Shown: positions 44,101 to 51,837 of the stretch, piece by piece
Layout: each line of letters starts with the position of its first letter
Numbering within the stretch: position 1 is the stretch's first letter
Source: Planctomycetaceae bacterium
GTDB lineage: Bacteria; Planctomycetota; Planctomycetia; Pirellulales; Pirellulaceae
Reading direction: 5' to 3'
Assembly (NCBI GenBank): GCA_020638995.1
Contig: JACKHM010000007.1
Coordinates: 1 to 64,000, forward strand
Length of the DNA: 64,000 nt
Notes under the pieces: model-generated
What the model was told of the DNA's origin: nothing
The model's database searches: none
The model's input: the letters and a program-made list of their open reading frames with translations, nothing else
Program-made: the position numbers and the translations under genes

Positions 44101-47100
44101 TCACTACTGGGGTGTGGTGCACTTCACCGGAGCCCGCTTCGACGATTGCATTGATAAGTGCGCCCAGGCGGTTAGCCTGCTCGAACGAACCGGGGACTTT
44201 TGGGAAAGGAATATGGCCAAATGGCAGAGCGCCAATGCGGTCTATCGTAAAGGTAATCTGACGCGCGCGATCACCGAAGCCGAGCAGTTGTATGAAGTTT
44301 GCAGCGAAATGGGCGACGATAAAGTATCGGGATTCATCCTGGACGTTTGGTCGCGCGCGTCGGGCGGGAAATTGCCGGCCGAAATTGTCCAGCGAGAAAT
44401 GCTGAAAAAGCGGAACGACGTTCAGGCTACGGCTCAGGTGCTACTGGCAGAAGCGGTGCGTCTTGTCGGACACCGAGAATTAAACCAGGCCGTTAAGGTC
44501 CTCGCGCAAGCTCGTCAGGTCTGCCGCGAAGTGGGAATGATGAATGCGTGGGTCTCACCGGTGCTTCCCTGGCTGGCAACCACCCGCCGATTGCAGTGGG
44601 AAAGTGCAGCTGAAGATTTGGTGCCAGCGCGCCGCCGCCGCTTACTCAAGAGTGCTCGGCGAGCTTCTCAAAATGCCTTGGCTGTAGCCAGGAAGTTCCA
44701 AACGGACCTGCCCCATGCACTGCGTGAGGCAGGGTTTGTGGCGGCGATGCAGGGTTCGGCACATACGGCGCGGCGATACTTTGACGAGAGTTTGGTGGTT
44801 GCGGAGTGTCAGGGAGCTAAGTTTGAGCACGCTCAAACGCTTCTGGCGCGGGGACGCGTCGGGCTAGAGTTGGATTGGCCCGGTGCCGCCGAAGACGTCG
44901 CTAATGCGCGCGACGCATTGCAATCGATCGGAGCGGACTTTGCAATCGACGGGACTGCGATGCAAGAGGGTACGCCAGCCAAGGCTGCGACCCTGTCGCT
45001 AGTCGATCGGTTCGATAAGGTGCTTGAAGCCGGCCGTCGTATCGCCTCAGCGCTCTCACGAGTCGCCGTTTTCAATGAGGTTCGCGAAGCAGCGGACGTA
45101 TTACTTCGCGGAGAACGCTGTCTCTTGCTGAAACTGCAAGGCGGCGATGTGGGAGAAGATCTCACAACGGCGTCCGGTGAAATCGAGACAGAGTATCGCA
45201 ACAGCATGGCGGAACGTGCGATTAGCACGCGGCAGGTAGTTGTGCTCACTGAAGAGTCTTGGGCTGACGAAGACGATGCTTTGCTTTCCGGAGTGCGTTC
45301 GGCGCTTTGCGCCCCGGTTTTTGTCCGCGGAGCACCCGCTGGCTGCTTTTATGTCGATCATCGCAATGTCAGCGGCTTGTTCGGTGAGGACGAGAAGCGA
45401 CTTGCCGAGTTCATTGCCACGATTGCGGGTGCAGCACTGGAAAACGCCGAAGGTTTCGCTGAACTCCAACGCTTAAATGAGACGTTGGAACAACGCGTGG
45501 CCGATCGAACAGCTGCGTTGGAGGCGCGCGCAAAAGAGCTTGCTGTTTCCAATTCCGAATTGAAACGTACTGCCGCCGAGTTGCGCCGCAGTGAAGATGA
45601 ATTGCGGCTCGCGAAAGAGGCGGCCGAACAAGCCAACCGCGCAAAGAGCGATTTCCTCGCGAACATGAGCCACGAAATTCGGACGCCGATGAATGGCATC
45701 ATGGGAATGGCTGAACTCGCTCTCCAGACAAACCTCACGCATCAGCAAAGCGAGTATCTCAACATCGTGATGCAATCGGCAGACTCGCTGCTGCGGTTGC
45801 TGAACGACATTCTTGACTTCTCGAAGGTCGAAGCCGGCAAATTGGAGTTAGAGAAGATTGACTTCCCATTGCGAGACAGCCTCGGCGATGCAATGCACAC
45901 GTTTGGGTTAAGTGCGGCGGCGAAGTGTGTCGAGCTAAACTACCTTGTCCCTCCCGATGTTCCTGACATGCTAGTCGGTGATCCAGGGCGACTTCGGCAG
46001 ATCATCGTAAACCTCGTGGGAAATGCGCTCAAATTCACGGAACAGGGTGAAATCGTGGTTACCGTGACGGCCGAAGCGGTTGAGGAGTCTCACGTTGAGT
46101 TGCACTTCATGGTAAGCGACACAGGAGTCGGAATCCCCGAGGACAAGCTGCAAAAGATCTTCGAGGCGTTTGGCCAAGCAGACACATCGACGACCAGACG
46201 ATACGGAGGCACAGGCCTGGGGCTTAATATCTCTCGGCAACTCGTCAATCTCATGGACGGAGAACTCTGGGTCGAAAGCGAACTCGGTGAGGGCAGCGAG
46301 TTTCATTTCACCGTCAGATTTGGTATAGCGAAGGGTGCTCCACGCCACTCTTGGTTCAAAATCGAAGAGTTGTCGGATATGCCGGTCTTGGTCGTGGTCG
46401 ACAACAACACGAACCGCCGAATCCTCCAAGACGTGCTAGTGAACTGGGGGATGAGGCCGTACCTGGCTGCCGACGGCCTCAACGCACTGGCACAACTCGA
46501 CGAGGCTGTCACTGACGGCGATCCGTTCAGACTCGTCCTACTGGACATGATGCTGAAGGAAATGGATGGGTTCATGGTGGCTGAGCGGGCACGGAAGGAT
46601 CCACGCTTGAACGATTGCAAATTCATCATGTTGTCTTCTGCCGGACTGACCGACAACTCGACGCGTTGCGAGGAACTGGGCATTGCGTATAACCTCATCA
46701 AGCCTGTCAAGCAGTCGAACTTGCGCGATACTATCTTGCGAACTCTGAGCGACGATAAAAGGTCGGAAGTCCAAGTCAGCACCGCCAAGCCACAGGAAGA
46801 CACACTGCCCCGAAAGTCACTACGAATTCTGCTGGCCGAGGATGGGCTGATTAACCAGAAAGTGGCTCGTGGATTGCTCGAGCAACGGGGCCATAGCGTC
46901 GTGATCGCAAATAATGGCTGCGAAGCCGTCGCAGCGGTCGATAGGGAAGTCTTTGATCTGGTCCTGATGGATGTAATGATGCCAGAGATGGATGGCTTCG
47001 AGGCGACAACCGTCATTCGCGAGAAGGAAGAAAGGACGGGCCAGCACCTGCACATCGTCGCAATGACAGCTCACGCGCTGAAGGGTGACCGCGAGCGTTG

Positions 47101-47188
47101 TCTGCAAGCCGGAATGGACGCTTACCTGTCCAAGCCCGTCCAGCCCAAAGCGTTGTACGAGTTGATTGAGGGGATTTCCGGTTCGTAG
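41198..47188 (+). CDS. Giant hybrid: Ser/Thr kinase-AAA ATPase-TPR-GAF-histidine kinase-REC-REC
   Basis: This 1,996-residue protein has a Ser/Thr kinase domain at about 28-290 (Lys60, HRDIKPAN with Asp152, DFG). Its glycine loop is degenerate (LKKGNDTRAF). The next region is an ATPase with Walker A GGGKS near 355 and LLLLDDCQWADD. Helical TPR-like repeats fill about 650-1230, then GAF about 1280-1430 and a coiled coil. HisKA carries His1492 in MSHEIRTPMNG and HATPase has DTGVGI. Two receivers follow, with Asp1783 and Asp1925. In the first receiver the usual acidic pair is VVDNN, so Mg binding may be altered. No HPt domain is fused. It lies 29 bp after the PKS, likely in one operon, suggesting control of that pathway. 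Confidence 0.95.
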   Translation: MRMAIGHMTDHLEISPHDAKELDSRVIGGRYRTVRLLKKGNDTRAFLASDATAGTSVVVKTAAASSFSASARMRLEHEAQVLSQVGDGVFAPLLDFGFADDEVYLVMPYVPGVTLQSRLKRGPLTVLDSIMVGQALLASLSEAHAHDILHRDIKPANVIVNDGDALRDVTLIDFGLVRSTRTDESLRDHWVGTAQYLSPEVAGLLDKEVTVCSDLYAVGIVLFECLVGQPPFQGDSVGTILRKQMASRPPEIRSLGLPVPRVLDEVIQRLLRKDPRDRYQSADAVISDLKEIAAALRRGVMEPSLVVGLHDRRSTLTEPAFVGRDQELDLLTSKLAATQAGQGGLVLLEAESGGGKSRLLSEFSQRGATQGAWVLRGQGTDQAAQRPFQVLTGVIDGLETTTNLEPSVGEHIQSSLGDYLQAACSALPQLAHALGVSVPTQQGPEEHGETRSVQALTALLDALGSTGRPVLLLLDDCQWADDLTIKVLRNWQRRRDDTPHPVLLVAAFRSEEVPPHHPLRELSPTSELKLPTFRASDVRQLVESMAGPLPDEAVDVIERLAEGSPFMAAAAVRGLVESGALVPTGSEEAEGAWRVAPSAMADVQSSRHAAAFLSRRIELLQESTIELLSVGAVLGKEFDLFTASKLARHTSAQAITGMDEAHERHIIWTKVKDGRCVFVHDKLRETLLARLPNRELKEVHLRAALYIASEAPDQHYDLAYHFDAAGESDRALPFALAAAEDARVHQWLETAEQQYRIAERGVSDADEFTRYRISAGLGEVLMLRGLYSPAAQMFATASSLAKDDFTRAQIEGKLGELAFKQGDNKVAAETMKRALGFLGCNVPSHSAVFATLLCWELFVQMLHTVFPKLFLARRRLEGAEREFLAVRLYIALSYAYFFDRLVPCFWAHLRAFNIVERYPPTRELSHVWASHAPAMCLIPWLRRGELYAKKSLEIRKELGDACGQGQSFHYWGVVHFTGARFDDCIDKCAQAVSLLERTGDFWERNMAKWQSANAVYRKGNLTRAITEAEQLYEVCSEMGDDKVSGFILDVWSRASGGKLPAEIVQREMLKKRNDVQATAQVLLAEAVRLVGHRELNQAVKVLAQARQVCREVGMMNAWVSPVLPWLATTRRLQWESAAEDLVPARRRRLLKSARRASQNALAVARKFQTDLPHALREAGFVAAMQGSAHTARRYFDESLVVAECQGAKFEHAQTLLARGRVGLELDWPGAAEDVANARDALQSIGADFAIDGTAMQEGTPAKAATLSLVDRFDKVLEAGRRIASALSRVAVFNEVREAADVLLRGERCLLLKLQGGDVGEDLTTASGEIETEYRNSMAERAISTRQVVVLTEESWADEDDALLSGVRSALCAPVFVRGAPAGCFYVDHRNVSGLFGEDEKRLAEFIATIAGAALENAEGFAELQRLNETLEQRVADRTAALEARAKELAVSNSELKRTAAELRRSEDELRLAKEAAEQANRAKSDFLANMSHEIRTPMNGIMGMAELALQTNLTHQQSEYLNIVMQSADSLLRLLNDILDFSKVEAGKLELEKIDFPLRDSLGDAMHTFGLSAAAKCVELNYLVPPDVPDMLVGDPGRLRQIIVNLVGNALKFTEQGEIVVTVTAEAVEESHVELHFMVSDTGVGIPEDKLQKIFEAFGQADTSTTRRYGGTGLGLNISRQLVNLMDGELWVESELGEGSEFHFTVRFGIAKGAPRHSWFKIEELSDMPVLVVVDNNTNRRILQDVLVNWGMRPYLAADGLNALAQLDEAVTDGDPFRLVLLDMMLKEMDGFMVAERARKDPRLNDCKFIMLSSAGLTDNSTRCEELGIAYNLIKPVKQSNLRDTILRTLSDDKRSEVQVSTAKPQEDTLPRKSLRILLAEDGLINQKVARGLLEQRGHSVVIANNGCEAVAAVDREVFDLVLMDVMMPEMDGFEATTVIREKEERTGQHLHIVAMTAHALKGDRERCLQAGMDAYLSKPVQPKALYELIEGISGS

Positions 47189-47200
47189 TCCTCCACAGCA

Positions 47201-47225
47201 GGGGCCGCTGCGCACTCCTGGCCCC
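47201..47225. terminator. G+C-rich hairpin between convergent genes
   Basis: GGGGCC pairs with GGCCCC across a 13-base loop, extendable by one G-T pair. It lies between the stop of the giant kinase (47188) and the end of the convergent HExxH protein gene (47250). A TTTT stretch lies 5' of it when read on the minus strand, and AAAAG follows on the plus strand. A bidirectional terminator is likely from position and strength. Confidence 0.45.
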
Positions 47226-47249
47226 AAAAGTAATCTTGGACTCACAGGT

Positions 47250-48062
47250 TCATCGGGCAGGGCGAGTCGCCGGATCTTCGGTCACATGGCACGGTCGAAG
47301 ACTCTTATAAGCTTCACTCTCAAGCAACGCCTCAACCTCATCCTGATACGCGAACTCTACAGCATCCAGGTTGAGTTTTGTGTATAGCGAATCGAAATAC
47401 TTCTTTCGGTCTCGCATCACAGACTGACCGTGTAAACTCACTTGATCCAGGGTCGCGTAATTGGCCCGAATTAGATCCAGAATCGCGGACTGGCGTCGTT
47501 TAATCTCACCGTTAATACCAGCTCGAATTTGCTCATCAGTAGGCTTGGCGTCGCCTTCCAGTGAGAATCGATACACGGGAATATGGCAGCACAAATGACG
47601 AAGCAATGCCCGCGGGCGGGGGTCAAGGCTTACCGCGACATGGTCAAATTCGTGCCCAAGTAAACGCGACTCCCACACTTCTGGCCGATAAAAGTCCACA
47701 GGCATGCGAATGACGTGGCGCAAGTGAGGGATTGGTTTAATATTTGACGGCGTGACCGAAACATTTGTAACGCCGTTTTCAACCTGCGTCTGGTATTGGT
47801 AATCGTACGACCAGTCCATCTTTAGAAAGAAGTCGGTCTTGCCGATTGTTGCCGGAAGGTCCCGAACAAAGGTAATCGTGACTTCTCCCTCACGAATCAG
47901 CGGCAAGAGGCGGGATGGTGCCGGTTTATCCAGAATGGCATCGCGAAACGCTAACTCAAGATTGATTCGTGATTCGAACTCGTCTGCCGGGGCCGTGGAA
48001 GGGGCGAGGCAAAGGCAGGCCATCATCGAAACGAAAAACGAGATTCGTTTGTGCATTTGCAT
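47250..48062 (-). CDS. Secreted protein with an HExxH metalloprotease-like motif
   Basis: From the ATG at 48062 it has 270 residues: a signal peptide (RISFFVSMMACLCLAPSTAPA) and a mature part of unknown family. LLGHEFDHVAV at about 135-144 fits HExxH (His137, Glu138, His141), the zinc site of many metallopeptidases. A third ligand is not obvious. The segments before it are beta-rich, and two neighbouring cysteines (HLCCH, about 156-160) follow it. I do not recognise the rest. It lies downstream of the MFS gene on the same strand and is convergent with the giant kinase. Confidence 0.65.
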   Translation of the reverse strand: MQMHKRISFFVSMMACLCLAPSTAPADEFESRINLELAFRDAILDKPAPSRLLPLIREGEVTITFVRDLPATIGKTDFFLKMDWSYDYQYQTQVENGVTNVSVTPSNIKPIPHLRHVIRMPVDFYRPEVWESRLLGHEFDHVAVSLDPRPRALLRHLCCHIPVYRFSLEGDAKPTDEQIRAGINGEIKRRQSAILDLIRANYATLDQVSLHGQSVMRDRKKYFDSLYTKLNLDAVEFAYQDEVEALLESEAYKSLRPCHVTEDPATRPAR

Positions 48063-48174
48063 CGCGGAAGCCTGCCGCTGAGTTGCCGAACGCGGTGACA
48101 AGTCTTGGAGTGCGTGAATCCTGATTATGCTCACTTTGAAACGCAATTGATAGTGAGACGAGCGTTCAGTGCGA

Positions 48175-49455
48175 TTAGTCGTCGGCGAGGCTGCGCCGCA
48201 AAAATGGATATGCTGTAACCAAACTAATGCCCGCGATGCATAACAACAACACGCTGCCAGCGACGAAACTATCGCGAAGTACAACTTGGTGTATCAGGCG
48301 GCCTTGCTCCATGCTGGCATACTCGCCGAGCCACCAAATGATGGGCGGAATCATCAAGTACTGACAGACTTGGATCGTGCTTGTGATGCGTCCGATCACT
48401 TCTGGCGAGGCCTCTCGCTGCAACGCCGTATTGGCGAGAATCCCAACGGTATGCGCACAGGCTCCGAAACAAGCGAGCACGACTGCAGCCGTGGCCAGAT
48501 TCTCTGTGAAGCTTACAGCAAGGCATGAAATCGCGGCTCCCACCAACGCGACCGTCGGCAGTGTCGCCCGCAGCTTGAATCGGCGCAAAAACAAGGGCAA
48601 GCCAAATCCACATCCCATTGCTCCAAAGCCGTAGGCCATATCAAGCACTCCGAAGCCGGCGGACCCAGCCGAGAGTACGTCTTTGCTGAAGCCAACGACC
48701 AAGACATTTAACATCTGTGCCGAGATTCGAGGCACAATTGCAAAGAGCGCAAACAAGAAGAGCGGCCAGTCGCTGCGAACATGTTGGAGTCCTTCCCAGT
48801 AGTCGATCAAAAAGCTGCTCTTCGTGCTCGCGTCACGAAAGTGCGTTTTGTCTGCAAACCAGCGGGTGATTGTCAACCAACCCAAGACCCCGATTGATAG
48901 CGATGCCGCGTCAATGGCAAAGCAGCCGAGCGCGTCTATCCAATAGAACAAAATGCCCGCCAGTCCGGCGCCAAGTAAATAACCACCTTGAAACAAGGCC
49001 GTATTCAGGCTGTTTGCGTGCAACAGTTCTTCGGTCGTCAGCGAGTCCTTGAGATAGGCGAGAAGAGCATTCCAGTACACGCCGTGCGCGAGTGAGGACA
49101 AAGCACCGTACAGGTACAAATACTCCACTTGGAAATGCCCTGTCACCATAATCACAGCGACCGCGCTGCTGAGTGTTGCCAAATACGCGCATGTCGCGGC
49201 GAGTATCAACCGGCGATTCCAGCGGTCGACCAACACACCGGCGAAGGGCATCACGAACAGGGATGGTACCCAATACGCAAGGATCAACCATGCCACCGAG
49301 GACGGGGACGAAGTATCGGTGTATAAAATCCAATACGACCCGATGAAGTGAAATCCGCCACCCATTGCCACGAGCAGCGAGAAACTCATCAAATACCGAT
49401 AGCCAGCTCGGCGCAGTGGGTTGGATGGGGCGAGAAATCTCGTGACTTCGCTCAT
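48175..49455 (-). CDS. MFS transporter (EntS/drug-export-like)
   Basis: This 426-residue membrane protein has 12 predicted helices. MFS motif A variants are readable: AGVLVDRWNRRLILA between helices 2 and 3, with ALSSLAHGVYWNALLAYLKDSL and SLNTALFQGGYLLGAGLAG afterwards. These are typical of the EntS/MFS_3-like group that exports siderophores or other small molecules. The substrate is unknown; it might export the polyketide made nearby, but the opposite strand and intervening gene make this only a guess. It starts at ATG 49455. Confidence 0.88.
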   Translation of the reverse strand: MSEVTRFLAPSNPLRRAGYRYLMSFSLLVAMGGGFHFIGSYWILYTDTSSPSSVAWLILAYWVPSLFVMPFAGVLVDRWNRRLILAATCAYLATLSSAVAVIMVTGHFQVEYLYLYGALSSLAHGVYWNALLAYLKDSLTTEELLHANSLNTALFQGGYLLGAGLAGILFYWIDALGCFAIDAASLSIGVLGWLTITRWFADKTHFRDASTKSSFLIDYWEGLQHVRSDWPLFLFALFAIVPRISAQMLNVLVVGFSKDVLSAGSAGFGVLDMAYGFGAMGCGFGLPLFLRRFKLRATLPTVALVGAAISCLAVSFTENLATAAVVLACFGACAHTVGILANTALQREASPEVIGRITSTIQVCQYLMIPPIIWWLGEYASMEQGRLIHQVVLRDSFVAGSVLLLCIAGISLVTAYPFLRRSLADD

Positions 49456-49525
49456 CGTACCCCAATTATGATCTCGACGAGCGACGTCAGATACGTCGCG
49501 AGTACTCTGAACGGGCGCCGTTCTG

Positions 49526-49876
49526 TCAGACCGAAGACGTCACTGCTTTGAGGATTTCTTCGATTTGCTGGTTGAACTGCGAACGCGGCAGAACCCTGTC
49601 GCAACCCGCTCGCTCGGCGGCCGACAATAGCGTGGTATCGACGTGGGGTCCATAAGCAATGATCTTAGACGCTCCAGCGAACTCGCGCACGTTGCCAATG
49701 AGATTCTCGACGTCAAGTGCAGGGAGTCCCAAGTCGATGATCACCAACGATATCTCTTCGCTTGCCATGTAGTCATCGGTTGATGCGACGACATCGATCG
49801 TCACTCCCAATTTGCGAGCCAAGCTGCACACTCGCGACGATAGAAAGAGATCTTTTGTCAGATACAAGACGCTCAT
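49526..49876 (-). CDS. Stand-alone receiver-like domain, downstream of P-II
   Basis: A 116-residue protein of receiver fold. The expected phospho-acceptor Asp is in the strand LVIIDLGLPAL at about 50, but the N-terminal acidic pair is missing (VLYLTKDLF) and the usual C-terminal Lys lies in a weak VLPRSQF context. It may be a pseudo-receiver. There is no output domain. It starts 15 bp after the P-II gene on the same strand, so co-expression is very likely. Confidence 0.7.
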   Translation of the reverse strand: MSVLYLTKDLFLSSRVCSLARKLGVTIDVVASTDDYMASEEISLVIIDLGLPALDVENLIGNVREFAGASKIIAYGPHVDTTLLSAAERAGCDRVLPRSQFNQQIEEILKAVTSSV

Positions 49877-49891
49877 GAATCTACCTGTGCT

Positions 49892-50239
49892 TTAGACCGC
49901 TTCGGGACCAGACTTGCCGGTGCTAATGCGATACGCTTGATCGACTGGCACTACGAACACTTTCCCATCGCCGATATTGCCGTCAGAGCCTGTTCTCGCC
50001 ACCGATTCGATAACCTCCAAAGTGCGTTCGAGGAAGTCGTCGTTAACAACGATTTCGAGTGCCACTTTTCGTAGCAAATTCGTCTTATACTCGATGCCAC
50101 GATACATCGCGGTCTGCCCGCGTTGACGTCCGTATCCCAAGGCGTCGCAGACCGTCATCCGCTCGACACCAATTCGCGCGAGCGCCTCCTTAAGCGGGCG
50201 CAGCTTTAACGGTTGGATGACGGCGAGAACCAACTTCAC
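49892..50239 (-). CDS. P-II nitrogen/carbon signalling protein (GlnB/GlnK family)
   Basis: From a GTG at 50239 (GGAGAT about 7 bp upstream) it has 115 residues, the normal P-II length. Signature sequences are GYGRQRGQTAMYRGIEY, with the modifiable Tyr51 in the T-loop, and the B-loop region ARTGSDGNIGDGKVFV, then AYRISTGKSG. P-II trimers bind ATP, ADP and 2-oxoglutarate and regulate glutamine synthetase, AmtB and others. No amtB or glnA is adjacent; the neighbour is a receiver-like protein. The open frame runs 35 codons further upstream, but the family begins at MKLVLAVIQP. Confidence 0.92.
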   Translation of the reverse strand: MKLVLAVIQPLKLRPLKEALARIGVERMTVCDALGYGRQRGQTAMYRGIEYKTNLLRKVALEIVVNDDFLERTLEVIESVARTGSDGNIGDGKVFVVPVDQAYRISTGKSGPEAV

Positions 50240-50395
50240 GAAACGATCTCCGAGTGACTGCAACCGAAACTGATACGATACTTCACGGCGAGCCAATGGC
50301 AAGGGTAATGCCACGAGATCGTCTGACTGCCCAGACAGCTTCACCGCTCAATAGCGACAGATTTTGTCGGCGACGAACGATTGTTTCGGTTTGAC

Positions 50396-50423
50396 TTGAC
50401 GTTTTGTGACGTCGAAAGATAAA
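50396..50423 (+). promoter_or_regulatory. Candidate sigma-70-type promoter
   Basis: TTGACG (50396-50401) and GATAAA (50418-50423), separated by 16 bp, lie 55 bp upstream of the start of the SpsF-like gene. This is in the intergenic region shared with the divergent P-II gene. GACGT-6 bp-ACGTC forms an inverted repeat overlapping the spacer. It is supported by pattern only. Confidence 0.3.
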
Positions 50424-50478
50424 CTTCGAAAATCTAAGTTGTCTCATATAGATGGTTTTCGAAAGGCGGGTAGCACGG

Positions 50479-51234
50479 ATGTCACATACGCTCGGAGTCG
50501 TCGAAGTTCCCACGTTTTCCTACGCGTCGATGGCTCACTCGCTAACGACGCGAAAATTTGGAAATAAGCCTTTATTCGAGTGGGTCGCGCGACGAGTAAC
50601 CGAGGCGATATGCATCGATCAGGTGCTGATCGTTGCCGATCCGTCCTTCCGCGAAGTGGTCGAGCGTTTGCTCCCGCCGGATGTCGCCGCGTACTTCGGA
50701 GCCCAACACGATCCGTTGTCGCGCCTCGCAGCTGCAATTCGCAAAGCAGATGCCACGTCAATTGTTCGTGTTCGTGCCGACCGTCCCTTTGTCGATCCAT
50801 CTTTAATCGATCGTTTGATCTGCGATGCGCATGCTCATCCGGGTTGTGACTACGTCGGCTACATGTGCCGCGACGGGGGCTCGTTGTTGCAGTCCCAGTT
50901 AGGTATTTTTGCAGAATGGTGCAGCGCTGATGCGATCTTTCGTTCCGATCGCGCAGCTGCCGATTCACTGGATCGGCAGCATTCCACACGCTATGTCACG
51001 TCACATCCCGAGCACTTCCAGCTTAGATTTCTGCCCACCCCGATCGAGATCGATCGCGACGACATTCGTTTGGCAATTGATCACGAAGAAGACTGGGAAC
51101 ATGCTCACGTCATCTACGATGCCTTGGGACCCGAGCGACTTGATTGGCGTCGAATCGCCGAGTTGCTCGCTGCCCAACCCGAGTTGCGGCGGAAGATGGC
51201 ATCGCTGAACCGCGCGTGTTCGACCGTCGACTAG
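50479..51234 (+). CDS. SpsF/NeuA-like sugar nucleotidyltransferase
   Basis: From the ATG at 50479 it has 251 residues and a Rossmann-like nucleotidyltransferase fold. It shows SLTTRKFGNKPLFEWVARRV in the start region, QHDPLSRLAAAIRKADATSIVRVRADRPFVDP, and CDYVGYMC later. The order resembles SpsF/KdsB-type cytidylyltransferases, which activate sugar acids with CTP for surface polysaccharides. The usual SRLPGKxL opening motif is altered (SLTTRKFGNKPL), so activity is uncertain. No sugar-acid synthase is adjacent. A candidate promoter lies 55 bp upstream. Confidence 0.7.
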   Translation: MSHTLGVVEVPTFSYASMAHSLTTRKFGNKPLFEWVARRVTEAICIDQVLIVADPSFREVVERLLPPDVAAYFGAQHDPLSRLAAAIRKADATSIVRVRADRPFVDPSLIDRLICDAHAHPGCDYVGYMCRDGGSLLQSQLGIFAEWCSADAIFRSDRAAADSLDRQHSTRYVTSHPEHFQLRFLPTPIEIDRDDIRLAIDHEEDWEHAHVIYDALGPERLDWRRIAELLAAQPELRRKMASLNRACSTVD

Positions 51235-51388
51235 GAACGTGATGAGGTGGTGGCGATGCTAGCTGGAGCTGGTGTGGAATAATCGATACAACCGCTATCT
51301 TCGCTCTAAAGTTCCTCTCTTGAGATGCCGAAGTTCATTGCGGCGGACTCGTTCTGTTCGCGCAAGACTCCATGAGAGAGGCGTATTG

Positions 51389-51673
51389 ATGCTCCGCAAG
51401 CTCTACTGCACCGGATTATTGTCCTTCGTCGTTTCTTCGATCGGATGCGCATTGTGTTGCAGCCCTGACGATTGCAACTACGGTACCTACGGCGGAAGAT
51501 GGCAACGATATGATATGGCCAACGGCCGTGTGAGTTCGATCTTTGCTGAGGCTGGTTATGATTCGCTGGGCAAAGAAGCGGCGCCCGAGCCCGCAGCTGA
51601 ACCCGAACTCATTCCCGGTGATGATCAAATTCAACCAATCAGTTACGACGACGTCTCGTCTTACATCGAGTAG
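51389..51673 (+). CDS. Small lipoprotein of unknown function
   Basis: The ATG at 51389, preceded by GAGAGAGG, gives a 94-residue protein with signal LLSFVVSSIGCALCC and a lipobox (SIGC). The mature part is cysteine-rich at first (CCSPDDCNYG), then aromatic, then acidic and Pro/Glu/Ala-rich. I recognise no family. It resembles short planctomycete surface proteins. An upstream in-frame extension to 51272 looks non-coding. It precedes the NRAMP-like gene by 164 bp. Confidence 0.6.
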   Translation: MLRKLYCTGLLSFVVSSIGCALCCSPDDCNYGTYGGRWQRYDMANGRVSSIFAEAGYDSLGKEAAPEPAAEPELIPGDDQIQPISYDDVSSYIE

Positions 51674-51837
51674 CAAGTCTGCTTGTCGGCAACGATAGTT
51701 TGTCCCCGCCTTGCGTCTTTTGCCTGCCCGCGTTCTCTTGCGTTTGGTCGGCACACTCTTTTCTTCTGCTCTCGGCTAAGTTACGGTTAGGCTTCTCATT
51801 TGCTAGCTTCCGTGCTTCCCTCGTCGAGTAAAACAAC

